A stretch of 40,124 nucleotides of DNA from Leptolyngbyaceae cyanobacterium HOT.MB2.61. Lineage in GTDB: Bacteria > Cyanobacteriota > Cyanobacteriia > Leptolyngbyales > Leptolyngbyaceae. Location of the stretch: assembly GCA_023511615.1 (NCBI GenBank), contig JAIMBL010000016.1:1-40124 (forward strand), written 5' to 3'. The stretch's first letter is position 1. Each line of letters starts with the position of its first letter. A program made the translations under genes and the position numbers. Below the pieces are notes generated by a model. The model saw only the letters and a list, made by a program, of their open reading frames with translations, was not told where the DNA came from and made no database searches. Shown here one piece after another: positions 26,717 through 34,620 of this stretch.

Positions 26717-27271
26717 CTACTCCCCTAATCCTTTCTCCAAAGGAATGCCAAGACGACTCAGGTTCAAGGCATAACCCGCTGTAACCAGATAGACCGCATC
26801 GGCCATCGCCCCAATTTGCTGGGTTAAAAAACCGAGGCGATCGCGAAACCTTCGCCCCGTTGAATAGGCAGGAACAACTCCCCATCCTGCCTCCTCAGCC
26901 ACTATAACGATCGGGCATCCAGTCTCGCTTAAACTCTTCACAAGTTCAGACACCGTCGCATTCCAGGTGCCATCCTCCTGCTCCAGACAGTTTGCCAACC
27001 AGGTACCCAACGAATCGACCAGCAAACAGGTGTCCTGCGGAACTGAAAGAATTGTTGCCGCCAACTCAACAGGAACATTGAGAGTCTTCCAGTCTGCTGG
27101 TCGGCGCTGCTGGTGACGCTCAATTCGAGCCTGCCACTCGTAATCAGTTGGGTCAACCTGGGCTGTGGCAACGTAAATCACCTTCTTTCCAGAACGAGCC
27201 GCCAACTTTTCGGCCCATTCACTCTTACCAGAACGAGCCGGACCCGTGACCAGAATCAATCTATTATCCAT
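26717..27271 (-). CDS. cobU: Bifunctional adenosylcobinamide kinase / guanylyltransferase
   Basis: A 184-residue CobU/CobP enzyme that phosphorylates adenosylcobinamide and transfers GMP to it, late in cobalamin synthesis. The P-loop is GPARSGKSEWAE at residues 10-21. YVATAQ and RIERHQQRRP follow (the His region receives GMP in the family), then LLVDSLGTWLAN, VAEEAGWGVVP, and RRFRDRLGFLTQQIGAMADA. Length is typical. It is a single gene divergent from the unknown gene at 27384, with about 110 bp between. I see no cobalamin riboswitch in that gap. Confidence 0.95.
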   Translation of the reverse strand: MDNRLILVTGPARSGKSEWAEKLAARSGKKVIYVATAQVDPTDYEWQARIERHQQRRPADWKTLNVPVELAATILSVPQDTCLLVDSLGTWLANCLEQEDGTWNATVSELVKSLSETGCPIVIVAEEAGWGVVPAYSTGRRFRDRLGFLTQQIGAMADAVYLVTAGYALNLSRLGIPLEKGLGE

Positions 27272-27383
27272 TTCAAAAAATCTGAAGCATAATTGCCTCG
27301 CCGCAATAGAATACTAGGGCATTGGCGACTTAGAGTGACAGTCCAACCGATTCACCATTACATCGCCTGGGGGATAGACCGCA

Positions 27384-28214
27384 ATGAAACGAGATCTGAA
27401 ACGGATCGAAGCCGCGTTACATCAACTGGCAGACAAGTGTTCCGATACTTTAGAAGCTTCCATTCTGTCTCAGAGGAATGGGACTCAGGTACTGGCTGTT
27501 TCTAACCATCCTTCTAGCTCACCGAATTCTGTAAAAGTAAACCTGCCCACCCTACCGAGCCTGCCCGCAGTAGAGTTAGAAGACTCCTTGTCTGCAACAG
27601 GCCCTGACTTGAAGGAGTCGATGGTTAAACCATTATCGGCCAGCCTCAGTGAGGTCAAAACCCCAGCCTTACCAAGACTAAAAACGCCAAGCTTTAGCAG
27701 CCATCGTAACGCTGCAAACCCAACACTGGCAATGGGTTTGCTCAAGGAATTGGAAACCATTGTTGCCAGTTGGCAGGAAGAACTCCAGCGAGTACTCCAG
27801 CAAATTCAAGATCTGTATTTGGAAGGACCCATTGTCGATGGGTGGCTGGAGTCTTATGCCCACCAGGACGGCGAAGCGCCTGAGTTTCGCCACGCCGATG
27901 TGGATTGCCTGATGGATTATGTAGAAAAGATACGCACCCATTCTTCAAAAGAGCCCCTGCCGACGTCTACCAGTCCTTACGGAGAAAAACTTCAACCGGA
28001 GGCAAGTTCAGCTGGATACCGCCTGTGTGGTCTAAATGAGGATGGGCAACTCTGGTTTCGTCATTGTCCGGCAGAGCAGGTGCCTGCGGTTGGCGTGGCG
28101 ATCGCCCGTTACCAGCGACTCCGGCTGCTACTTTCTCGCAAGCAGTATCTGGAGACCCGGCTAGAGCAGTTGGCGGAAACACTGGTTATGGTTCACAGCC
28201 GACTCAATGGATAA
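27384..28214 (+). CDS. Conserved cyanobacterial protein of unknown function
   Basis: A 276-residue soluble protein. ATG at 27384 has GGGGGA about nine bases upstream. It opens with a short helix (MKRDLKRIEAALHQLADKC), then a low-complexity Ser/Pro/Leu linker of about 80 residues, a helical centre with Trp (LKELETIVASWQEELQRVLQQ, EGPIVDGWLESYAH), and a C-terminal part with GYRLCGLNEDGQLWFRHCP and a final coiled coil (RYQRLRLLLSRKQYLETRL). No signal peptide or membrane segment is seen. The layout suggests a binding or scaffold protein, but no function can be assigned. The GC-rich repeat R2 starts right after the stop codon. Confidence 0.65.
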   Translation: MKRDLKRIEAALHQLADKCSDTLEASILSQRNGTQVLAVSNHPSSSPNSVKVNLPTLPSLPAVELEDSLSATGPDLKESMVKPLSASLSEVKTPALPRLKTPSFSSHRNAANPTLAMGLLKELETIVASWQEELQRVLQQIQDLYLEGPIVDGWLESYAHQDGEAPEFRHADVDCLMDYVEKIRTHSSKEPLPTSTSPYGEKLQPEASSAGYRLCGLNEDGQLWFRHCPAEQVPAVGVAIARYQRLRLLLSRKQYLETRLEQLAETLVMVHSRLNG

Positions 28215-28215
28215 G

Positions 28216-28331
28216 TATAGCTATAGCCACCAGGCTTAGAACAGGGTGCAGGAGTAAACCCCCTGGCTGGGGGCAGAAGCCTCTACAACCCTTTTAAACC
28301 CGGTGTCCTAAGCAACTTGGCGATAGCCATA
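28216..28331 (+). repeat. GC-rich dispersed repeat R2, copy c
   Basis: The ends GCTATAGCCACCAGGCTTAG and CTAAGCAACTTGGCGATAGC are imperfect 20-bp inverted repeats. The centre has CCCCCTGGCTGGGGG. TA dinucleotides border both ends. It begins two bases after the stop of the 27384 gene, in the same orientation as copies b and d relative to their upstream genes. Confidence 0.75.
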
Positions 28332-28383
28332 ACATCCAGTTTTATAAAGAAGTGAAATAGCTGCTGCCTTACAACCGAGATTT

Positions 28384-28506
28384 GGCTCTCCTGAGAGTTT
28401 GGTGATAAGCCTTACTTATCACCAAAACAAAATCAATACGTTAGGGATTTTGTCCGAGATGAAAGAGTAGTTGACGCTACTCTTTCACCGGCAAGGCACG
28501 GGAACT
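28384..28506 (-). mobile_element. MITE-like repeat, copy E (123 bp, reversed)
   Basis: On this strand it starts GGCTCTCCTGA and ends in a degenerate GGGAACT. The flanks CGAGATTT (28376-28383) and CGAGAGTC (28507-28514) match at 6 of 8 bases. Both hairpins are clear: TTGGTGATAAG...CTTATCACCAA and GAAAGAGTAG-TTGACG-CTACTCTTTC. It is the only copy inserted in the opposite orientation. Confidence 0.82.
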
Positions 28507-28830
28507 CGAGAGTCTTTGAATTTCAGGTGTATTTCAAAGCAATTGGAAAAATTCCCTATATTGTCATTTTGTATTTGCATTTTGTATTTATTTTACATTT
28601 ATAGTTTTATTGTCATCTGCCCCGGATTCTACCCAGGGTTGTAACTTGAATTTGCGGTAAATTCGGTTGCACTTGTTTGGCCTAGTCCAGTTAAATAGTT
28701 CTGTGATTGAGTTTCTGGAATTGCCTTTCAGCCAATGCATCTATCTATTGCTTCTATTGCTTCCAGGGTGAGGGGGTTGAGCCCCTTCTACCCCCATTCA
28801 AGTTCCTAGTCACACTGGAAACGACTCTCT
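28507..28830. other. Upstream region of the PilT-like gene, no gene seen
   Basis: 324 bases of mostly AT-rich sequence. It contains an 8-11 base near-repeat (TTTTGTATTT, near 28566-28590), a doubled CTATTGCTTC near 28746-28765, and a short GGGGG-TTGA-GCCCC hairpin at about 28772-28786. It presumably holds the promoter of the gene at 28831. Confidence 0.5.
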
Positions 28831-30324
28831 ATGACCGCAACTAAGGCTTCAGAAGAACACACAGCGTTCGATACATCTACCTCAATCCGGTTCATTATCC
28901 AGGATGCCTGTGACCGAGGTGCTACAGCGCTGTATCTTCAGCCGGGACGGCCACCTTTCTACCGTTTGAGCGGCAAGTTACTTCCTCAAGATCACATTCC
29001 TCCCCTGACGCCAGAACAATTTCGCCAATACCTGCACGAGGTTCTGTCGCCCAAACAACTGAAGTACTACCTGGAGCATCGCAAACTCGATGCAGATGCT
29101 CGTATTCCTGGTTTCATGCAGTGCCGCGTCAATTGCGGGCCTACGGCTCAGGGAACGGAGGCAATGAGCCTGAACTCCATTGCCATTGATGGTCCTGGGT
29201 TAGAAATTCAGAAGCAGGGAACGGTTCGTGCTTTGGTTGAAGATGCGTTCTCCCAAGGAGCTTCTGATATTCACCTCCAGGTTGGAGAGCCTCCCCGCTT
29301 CCGGATCCAGGGCAAGATGGTACAACAGGCATCCTATGGTCGGATCACAGTGCGTCAGTTCGATGATTTTCTGGAAGAGGTGCTGTCACCTACTCAACTG
29401 GAGCAGTTTCGGGCACGACAGGAGCTAGATACAGCCATTCTGTACGAAGGGCTGGTGCGGTGTCGGGTAAATTGTGCCCAATCCATCATGGGTGGTTCGA
29501 TGGTACTGCGTCTCATTTCGCTCAAGGTACCGTCTTTAGAAGAACTGGGTCTGCCAGATATTTTGGGCTATTTGGTAGAAGAGAAGCAGGGTTTGATTTT
29601 AGTTACAGGGCCGGTCAACTCAGGAAAATCTACCACTCTGGCAGCTATGCTGCGGCATCTCAACGACACCCTGCCGCGCAAAATTGTCACCATCGAAGAT
29701 CCAATTGAATATGTCCATACATCAAATCAGTGCTTGCTGACTCAACGGGAAATCGGTTTACACACACAGGAATTTAAAGACGCATTGCGAGCATCGTTAC
29801 GGCAAGACCCAGATGTGATCTTGATTGGGGAGATGCGCGATCGCGAAACGGTTGATACCGCCATTCGTGCTGCTATGACAGGACACTTGGTCCTGGGAAC
29901 CCTGCACACTAAGGGAGCCGTCAACGCTTTCAAGCGTCTGCTTAATTTTTACAGTCCAGAAGAACAGGATACGATTCGGATTCAAATCGTAGACGCTTTG
30001 CGGGCGGTCATTGCCCAAACGTTGGTGCCTACCGTCCTGGGTGGGCGAACCGCAGCGCTCGAAATTATGTTAAATACGGATGCCATCCGAGATTATTTAC
30101 TGAAAGGAAATACAGAAGAGATTTACCTGCTGATGGAAGAGGGGAATAATGGTAGCCAGACAATGAACCAGGCATTGTTTGACCTGTACGAAGCAGGAGT
30201 GGTTAATGCCAATGATGCGATCACCGCCTCCCTCGCTCCTGAAGATTTGCATTACATGCTGAAGAACCACACTCGCCGCTCAAGCCGTTCAGGTTTGATG
30301 TCATCGGAGTATTTCAGCCGCTAG
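28831..30324 (+). CDS. PilT-like ATPase with duplicated N-terminal domain
   Basis: A 497-residue PilT/PilU-family ATPase. The core is complete: Walker A GPVNSGKSTT at about residue 260, KIVTIEDPIEYVH (Asp box), LRQDPDVILIGEMRD (Walker B), TGHLVLGTLHTKGAVNAF (His box), and a C-terminal domain with AALEIMLNTDAIRDYL. It is longer than usual PilT because the PAS-like N-terminal domain occurs twice: residues about 20-115 and 130-232, with matching RGATALYLQPGRPP/QGASDIHLQVGEPP, EVLSPKQL/EVLSPTQL and CRVNC in both. Walker A has Val-Asn where Thr-Gly is common. It is likely an accessory pilus motor, comparable in role to PilT2 of phototaxis, by inference. No pilus genes adjoin it. Confidence 0.9.
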   Translation: MTATKASEEHTAFDTSTSIRFIIQDACDRGATALYLQPGRPPFYRLSGKLLPQDHIPPLTPEQFRQYLHEVLSPKQLKYYLEHRKLDADARIPGFMQCRVNCGPTAQGTEAMSLNSIAIDGPGLEIQKQGTVRALVEDAFSQGASDIHLQVGEPPRFRIQGKMVQQASYGRITVRQFDDFLEEVLSPTQLEQFRARQELDTAILYEGLVRCRVNCAQSIMGGSMVLRLISLKVPSLEELGLPDILGYLVEEKQGLILVTGPVNSGKSTTLAAMLRHLNDTLPRKIVTIEDPIEYVHTSNQCLLTQREIGLHTQEFKDALRASLRQDPDVILIGEMRDRETVDTAIRAAMTGHLVLGTLHTKGAVNAFKRLLNFYSPEEQDTIRIQIVDALRAVIAQTLVPTVLGGRTAALEIMLNTDAIRDYLLKGNTEEIYLLMEEGNNGSQTMNQALFDLYEAGVVNANDAITASLAPEDLHYMLKNHTRRSSRSGLMSSEYFSR

Positions 30325-30463
30325 TTGAACCGATTTAATTTCTATATTGAGATTAAAATAATCTAAATCTCTGAGCTAAAATAGGAACACATTAGATTTC
30401 CATCTCTAAAGAGCGCTATAGATGCTGATCTTGTCTTGGCATAAGCAAGGAGTTGCTTCCTGA

Positions 30464-31177
30464 ATGCGTGAATCTTTCAGTGTTCTGCATTCAACCCCCT
30501 CCGGAACCGTCAGGCCTTTGCAGACAGTCTGCCAACCTGAAAGCCTGCCTCCAAGTCAAGCAGCACTGCCAGAGATTAAGCGCGATCGAGTTTTAAGTTG
30601 GTTAAGCAAAAATGTTCCAGATGCCCGCCTCCAGCACATTTTGAGAGTTGAAAGGATGGCAACTGAGCTTGCTCAGCATCACGGGTTAGATGCAGAGCGA
30701 GCAGCCCAGGCAGGATTACTACATGATCTGGCCAAGTTCTTCAAACCCAAACGCCTCTTAGAAATGGCTCAAGCAGAGGGTTTGGAGTTGGACCCTGTAG
30801 AAGTAGCGAATCCCCATCTGCTGCATGCAGAGGTGGGGGCGATCGTTGCCCGAAAGGAGTTCGGCGTTCACGATGAGGACGTGCTTGAGGCAATTCGCAA
30901 TCACACGTTGGGAAGTCCTGGAATGAGCCCCCTTAGCTGTGTGGTCTTTTTAGCGGACAGCCTTGAACCAGGACGGGGGGATACTCCGGAGCTTGAGCAT
31001 TTACGCCAACTGAGTCAGCAGAACCTTTACGGCGCAGTTTGGCAAACTTGTGATTACTCCCTCCAGCAGTTACTGGCTTCCCGTCATCTTATCCATCCCA
31101 GAGCTGTGCTAACTCGCAACTGGGCCCTGGAGAAGGCAAAAGAGTTTTCTGTGAGGAGTCATCTAAATGTCCATTGA
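30464..31177 (+). CDS. yqeK: HD-domain hydrolase YqeK (Ap4A hydrolase family)
   Basis: A 237-residue protein with the YqeK-type HD domain, whose characterised members split diadenosine tetraphosphate symmetrically. A roughly 40-residue N-terminal extension, probably disordered, is unusual. Metal-site residues appear in order: His58 in RLQHILRVERMA, His87-Asp88 in AGLLHDLAKF, HLLHAEVGA, IRNHTLGSPGMSPL and FLADSLEPGR. AAGGAG lies about 12 bases before the ATG. It is followed after 77 bp by rsfS, a pair that is conserved in many bacteria (often with nadD), supporting the assignment. Confidence 0.92.
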   Translation: MRESFSVLHSTPSGTVRPLQTVCQPESLPPSQAALPEIKRDRVLSWLSKNVPDARLQHILRVERMATELAQHHGLDAERAAQAGLLHDLAKFFKPKRLLEMAQAEGLELDPVEVANPHLLHAEVGAIVARKEFGVHDEDVLEAIRNHTLGSPGMSPLSCVVFLADSLEPGRGDTPELEHLRQLSQQNLYGAVWQTCDYSLQQLLASRHLIHPRAVLTRNWALEKAKEFSVRSHLNVH

Positions 31178-31254
31178 ATCTTTTAAGTCCCTAACCCTTG
31201 ATTATTGCCTGGCAATTGTTCACTTGAAAAATTGCGTAAGGAACTGAAAATTGC

Positions 31255-31692
31255 ATGCCAAATTATTCTCAAGTACCATCTTCTGCCTCTGGTGTTGTAA
31301 CTTCTGGAAAAGGTAGTCAGCTTATTGATTTGACCGATCCCAGCTTGCGGTTGGCAATGGCGATCGCCCGTGCAGCAGAAGAGCGTAAGGGTGCAGATGT
31401 CGCCATTTTGCGGGTGGCAGATGTTTCTCCGCTGGCAGATTACTTTGTCATTGTGACGGGGTTTTCAAAGGTACAGGTGCGGGCGATCGCGCGCTCCATT
31501 GAGGAAAAAGTCGAAGAAGATTTACAGCGCACTCCAGCTCACATCGAAGGCCAGGCAGAGAGCACCTGGATTTTGTTGGATTACGAAGATGTTATTGTTC
31601 ACACCATGCTGCCTCAAGAACGAGAGTTCTATAACCTGGAAGCATTCTGGGGACATGCGGAGCGGGTCAACCTTGAAGCCCTGGTAAGTTGA
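31255..31692 (+). CDS. rsfS: Ribosomal silencing factor RsfS
   Basis: A 145-residue protein of the RsfS/Iojap family, which binds protein L14 of the 50S subunit and blocks joining with 30S when nutrients are short. Motifs seen are [37 protein letters not shown], and the typical end [17 protein letters not shown] with [12 protein letters not shown]. The N-terminus carries about 35 extra residues before the domain. AAGGA is about 13 bases before the ATG. It lies just after yqeK and converges on the ABC permease gene with a 39-bp gap. Confidence 0.94.
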   Translation: MPNYSQVPSSASGVVTSGKGSQLIDLTDPSLRLAMAIARAAEERKGADVAILRVADVSPLADYFVIVTGFSKVQVRAIARSIEEKVEEDLQRTPAHIEGQAESTWILLDYEDVIVHTMLPQEREFYNLEAFWGHAERVNLEALVS

Positions 31693-31731
31693 AGATGAGG
31701 GGCTGGAGGAGTTGTTGGTGAAGCGAGACTG

Positions 31732-32646
31732 CTATTGATCCTCTCCCCAAACTCGAAGCTGGAAGTAAACCAGTAACAAAGTTGCGGCCAGTAGCAGGGT
31801 TGCCGCTGCCGCTGCGTATCCAAAGTCAAATTGGGCAAACGCCTGATCATAGATGTAATAGACCAGCAGGTTGGTGGAATTTAACGGTCCACCACCTGTA
31901 ATTATGTATACCTGCTCAAAGCTGCGCAGGGTAAAAATAGCGGTGGTTACGGCAACGAACACCAGGGTTGGACGCAAACCGGGAAGGGTGATGTACCAGA
32001 ATTTTTGCCAGGCTCCGGCTCCATCTAATTCAGCAGCTTCGTAGCGAGTGGTGGGAATGGTCTGCAACCCGGCCAGAAAGACCACCATGTTGAAGCCCAG
32101 TTGTTTCCAGACGCTGAGCAGGATCAGTACGGGCATTGCCCAGGTTGTGCTGCTGAGCCAGGGGATAGGAGCCATTCCCAGAGAAGCAAGCCATTGATTG
32201 ACCGGGCCATCCGTTTGAAACAGCCAGCGGAAACCTAAGCCAACGGCCACCAGAGAAGTAATGGAGGGAATGAAGTAGGCAGTCCGCAGTAGATCCCGCA
32301 GGACGAAGGTGCGATCGAGCAATACCGCTAAACCCAAAGGAATGACCAGACTGGGAATGACGGTTACCAGGGTGAAATAGATGGTATTGCCCAATACCTG
32401 CCAGAAATCGGGGCTGAGAACGAGCCGCCAGTAGTTACGCAAACCTACCCAGTGAATGCCCGACCGGGTAAAGCTGCCCGTTGTAAAGCTGAGATAGAGC
32501 AGATAGCCGATCGGGTATAAAACAAAAATTCCCAGCAGAATTAAAGCAGGAGCCAGAAAAACCCAGGCCGCGATCGCCTCGTTGTCTAAATATTGAGAAG
32601 GCAGGTCTCTGATAGACGGTGGGCGAGAGGGGCGATCAATCAGCAT
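31732..32646 (-). CDS. Sugar-type ABC transporter permease (MalF/UgpA family)
   Basis: A 304-residue integral membrane permease. Six membrane segments are visible, starting AAWVFLAPALILLGIFVLYP and ending ATLLLAATLLLVYFQL. The EAA loop that contacts the ATPase, YEAAELDGAGAWQKFWYITL, is intact. Members of this family import sugars, sugar alcohols or glycerol-3-phosphate with a second permease, a binding protein and an ATPase; none of these is encoded next to it, and the substrate cannot be deduced. It is a single gene, converging on rsfS and divergent from the gene at 32730 with 83 bp between them. Confidence 0.93.
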   Translation of the reverse strand: MLIDRPSRPPSIRDLPSQYLDNEAIAAWVFLAPALILLGIFVLYPIGYLLYLSFTTGSFTRSGIHWVGLRNYWRLVLSPDFWQVLGNTIYFTLVTVIPSLVIPLGLAVLLDRTFVLRDLLRTAYFIPSITSLVAVGLGFRWLFQTDGPVNQWLASLGMAPIPWLSSTTWAMPVLILLSVWKQLGFNMVVFLAGLQTIPTTRYEAAELDGAGAWQKFWYITLPGLRPTLVFVAVTTAIFTLRSFEQVYIITGGGPLNSTNLLVYYIYDQAFAQFDFGYAAAAATLLLAATLLLVYFQLRVWGEDQ

Positions 32647-32729
32647 AGGGATTTACGTTTATTAACAATCAGGACGTGCTGTTTCTATCGGTTGCTAGGA
32701 TAGGCTGACGAATTTGAAGCATTCTTCAG

Positions 32730-33686
32730 ATGGATCTTACTGGTTTGAAGCAGCACTGTTTTGAAACATCCACAAAAGTTCTGGTGGCATTGGCATTACT
32801 TATCGGTGCGGGGAGTTGGGAGACGCTTGTTGGGGAAGAACATCTCACTACCTTCCCTGCTGTTGCCGAAGATGCCCAGTCCGCTTCCAAAGAGGCGGAT
32901 CCAGTCATTCAAAAACTGATTGGGCGATGGCAAACCATCCGACCGCCTGCCACTGAGGTGAGTAATGTTATTTTTGCCTTTACTCCGCAGGGCAGGCTGT
33001 TAGTTCTGATAGCTGGTGCCTCAGGAGAGATGGCGGTTACCAGTATGGGTTATCAGGTGAATTCAAAACCTCAACCCATGCACCTGGATCTCATCCTTTC
33101 AAACCGTCGGCAGGACCAGATCAAAACAATTCTTGACTTTACAGAGGAGGGATTGCTGCGGCTGCAACTGTCTGACATCAATCCAGCTACTCCGAGACCT
33201 TCTGCCTTTTCAGATCCACCCTTGAGAAAGATTTCCAACAGCCCAACAATCCAACCAGATTTGAAGGAAATCGCTCAAAAAGTAAAGGGTAAACGTAAGG
33301 AAGTGGAGGGCCGACTGTATGTCAGTTCCCTGATTCAGGCAGAGCTTGCCTACTACCTGGAAAACAGCCAGTATGCCAGCGCGATTAACCAGCTGGGATC
33401 TGAGTTTCAGCAAGAAACTGAAAATTACCGCTATGAAATTGTCTCAGGAGAAAAGAACCAATGGGTGGGCGTGCGAGGGATAGCGAAGCGGCTTGGGCTC
33501 AGGAGTTTTGTGGGTGCAGTATTTACAGCGACTGGAAAAGAGGGTCCTTTTACCTTGATGGCAACCGTCTGTCAGACCAAAGAGCCAACCCGTCTGCCTC
33601 CCCGCCTGCCAGATTTGATTACCAATGAAAGCGGAGCCCAGCCCAGAATCCGATGCAGTCAAGATACTCAACCCATTCCCTACTAG
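32730..33686 (+). CDS. Secreted protein with type IV pilin-like C-terminal domain
   Basis: A 318-residue protein. A signal-like N-terminus (STKVLVALALLIGAGSW) is followed by a domain of about 110 residues (VIQKLIGRWQTIRPPATEVS, FAFTPQGRLLVLIAG). After a linker at about 150-185, the stretch EGRLYVSSLIQAELAYYLEN, SQYASAINQLG and ENYRYEIVS closely resembles the globular part of cyanobacterial PilA-type pilins, where a similar helix and Ala-Tyr-Tyr-Leu pattern follows the pilin stem. No prepilin cleavage site (Gly-Phe-Thr-Leu) is present, so it is not a pilin itself. It might interact with pili or pilus secretion; that is inference. It is probably monocistronic. Confidence 0.72.
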   Translation: MDLTGLKQHCFETSTKVLVALALLIGAGSWETLVGEEHLTTFPAVAEDAQSASKEADPVIQKLIGRWQTIRPPATEVSNVIFAFTPQGRLLVLIAGASGEMAVTSMGYQVNSKPQPMHLDLILSNRRQDQIKTILDFTEEGLLRLQLSDINPATPRPSAFSDPPLRKISNSPTIQPDLKEIAQKVKGKRKEVEGRLYVSSLIQAELAYYLENSQYASAINQLGSEFQQETENYRYEIVSGEKNQWVGVRGIAKRLGLRSFVGAVFTATGKEGPFTLMATVCQTKEPTRLPPRLPDLITNESGAQPRIRCSQDTQPIPY

Positions 33687-33897
33687 AGGCATCGCCTAAC
33701 CTGTCCTCCCAATCCATTCTGCTTATGACATTTCAATTTGCCAATTCCGACAAATTTTCCAAAAGAAGCGGCTAGTTTAAAAAATAGATCTGAAGCGAGA
33801 AACCGAAAACTACCCCTATCAGATTGACCTGCCAGGGAATGAAAGCGAGCAATCCAGGGTAATTGGTCGTGCCAAGCGCTCAGAACTAAGAAGTTTT

Positions 33898-34620
33898 ATG
33901 ATTGCGTCTAGCTACTTATCCGCTGAAGCATTCATGAGCACTGATTCTCCTCGCGTTGAAGTGACTTCTAGCCTGATTGCGCCAGAAGTTCCCCCAAATC
34001 TGCATCAAGATTTGCCCCAGATTAGATTGGGGGTGATGGCGTCGGGAAATGGCAGTAACTTTGAGGCGATCGCCCAGGCCATTGCCAACCAGCAACTCAA
34101 TGCCAGAATCCAGGTGTTGATTTACAACAATCCTGAAGCTAAAGCTGCCGTTCGGGCTGAGGGATGGGGAATTCCGGCAATCTTACTGAATCATCGTGAA
34201 TTTGAGAGCCGGGAAGCGCTCGACCAGGCAATCGTCAAAACCTTGCACGAGTACGATGTGGAATGGGTCATCATGGCTGGCTGGATGCGAATTGTCACCC
34301 CCACCCTGATTACCGCCTTCCCAAACCGGATTCTGAATATCCACCCCAGCCTTCTTCCCAGTTTTAAGGGAGCCCATGCGGTGGAGCAAGCGCTGGCAGC
34401 AGGTGTCAAAATCACAGGTTGCACTGTTCATTATGTGGTGACTGAAGTGGATAGCGGAGCGATTGTGATGCAGGCCGCAGTTCCTGTGCTGCCCGGTGAT
34501 ACTTCAGAAACCCTGCACCATCGCATTCATGTTCAAGAACACCAGATCTTTCCGCGGGCGATCGCACTGGCAGCCGCTCAGCAATCAGCTCTTCAAAATC
34601 ATTCCAATGAACGCTCCTGA
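33898..34620 (+). CDS. purN: Phosphoribosylglycinamide formyltransferase
   Basis: A 240-residue folate-dependent GART that formylates GAR in purine synthesis. Motifs seen are LGVMASGNGSNFEAIAQAI, the catalytic region NIHPSLLPSFKGAHAVEQAL with the Asn-Ile-His-Pro active site, and GCTVHYVVTEVDSGAIVMQ with the conserved Asp. About 40 extra residues precede the core. ATG at 33898 has AAGAAG seven bases upstream; ATG at 33934 (MSTDSPRVEV) is possible. The 3' end overlaps the convergent rnc gene by 22 bases. Confidence 0.95.
   Translation: MIASSYLSAEAFMSTDSPRVEVTSSLIAPEVPPNLHQDLPQIRLGVMASGNGSNFEAIAQAIANQQLNARIQVLIYNNPEAKAAVRAEGWGIPAILLNHREFESREALDQAIVKTLHEYDVEWVIMAGWMRIVTPTLITAFPNRILNIHPSLLPSFKGAHAVEQALAAGVKITGCTVHYVVTEVDSGAIVMQAAVPVLPGDTSETLHHRIHVQEHQIFPRAIALAAAQQSALQNHSNERS

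Noticed and set aside
27272-27383. Cobalamin riboswitch before cobU
   Set aside because: The gap is about 110 bp, shared by two divergent genes, and lacks the conserved B12-box.
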